13,324 nucleotides of DNA, from assembly GCA_041576975.1 (NCBI GenBank), contig JBFGJY010000067.1, positions 1-13,324 on the forward strand, in the 5' to 3' direction. Positions 13,155-13,324 of the stretch are shown here, in pieces. The notes below the pieces were generated by a model, which ran no database searches, was not told the origin of the DNA, and saw only the letters and a program-made list of their open reading frames with translations. Position numbers and translations under genes: made by a program. The stretch comes from JBFGJY01 sp041576975 (lineage in GTDB: Bacteria > Pseudomonadota > Gammaproteobacteria > UBA4575). Each line of letters opens with the position of its first letter. The stretch's first letter is position 1.

Positions 13155-13324
13155 ACATTCATTAGATTTTAATAAAAGCTTGACAATTTACGAGGAAAAT
13201 CGCCAAATTTATTGAAAACATTCTGTTTTTCCCCTACACAAGTTCAATTATGTATTTTTAATATACCTGTTTAACTAGGTAATTCTGTGGCAATCATACC
13301 ACTGTGTCGCACTTTTACCACTAC

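Noticed and set aside
12816..13172. Plus-strand open frame opposite the porin N-terminus
   Set aside because: It mirrors the porin signal-peptide and first strands, and has no supportable domain.
13180..13208. TTGACA at 13180-13185 as a + strand promoter leading out of the window
   Set aside because: The -35 is perfect but no acceptable -10 lies at 16-18 nt spacing (CCAAAT or nearby), and no gene follows within the window.
1..13324. Mobile elements, CRISPR arrays, tRNA or rRNA genes
   Set aside because: I found no transposase or integrase motifs, no regularly spaced repeats and no clover-leaf or rRNA-like sequence on either strand.

Overview
The window looks like part of a methylotroph-like or alcohol-oxidising Gram-negative proteobacterium, most likely a gammaproteobacterium with modest GC (roughly the low 40s percent by eye). 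That inference rests on family content: PqqE, an MxaD-like protein, a SoxYZ-like carrier with its partner zinc hydrolase, and an outer-membrane porin. I see no rRNA, tRNA, IS element, CRISPR array or phage gene. Eleven of the 15 genes encode proteins with an export signal or N-terminal membrane anchor, so most of the window appears to serve the periplasm and outer membrane.

Region 1 (1-4087, + strand) is a tightly packed run. It starts with the 3' part of pqqE, the radical-SAM enzyme of PQQ biosynthesis, cut by the window edge. Then come a prolyl-iminopeptidase-like hydrolase, an exported sorbosone/glucose-dehydrogenase-like beta-propeller, an exported MxaD-like SRPBCC protein and an exported seven-bladed YVTN/YncE-type propeller. 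Spacings are 2 and 6 nt, then 16 nt, then a 17-nt overlap, which fits one transcription unit for making and using PQQ.

Region 2 (4088-5832) holds a convergent periplasmic PepSY protein (-), a divergent GNAT acetyltransferase (+), and a small cysteine-rich probable lipoprotein (-) facing the GNAT gene across a hairpin terminator.

Region 3 (5833-8031, + strand) is the most interesting part. An exported metallo-beta-lactamase-fold hydrolase is followed by an exported SoxY-SoxZ fusion-like carrier. These match the computationally defined 'quinoprotein relay system' families (zinc metallohydrolase 1 and the quinoprotein dehydrogenase-associated SoxYZ-like carrier), whose chemistry is, to my knowledge, unresolved. 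A perfect 8-bp inverted repeat and a possible sigma70 promoter lie upstream.

Region 4 (8032-13324, - strand) contains, in transcription order, a porin with a strong terminator, two paralogous exported proteins with C-terminal SHOCT motifs, a MetX-like alpha/beta hydrolase and a membrane-anchored DUF302 protein. The second SHOCT gene, the hydrolase and the DUF302 gene are close enough to form an operon.

The large quinoprotein dehydrogenase and cytochrome c expected to partner this set are not in the window. They probably lie outside it, together with the rest of the pqq genes.
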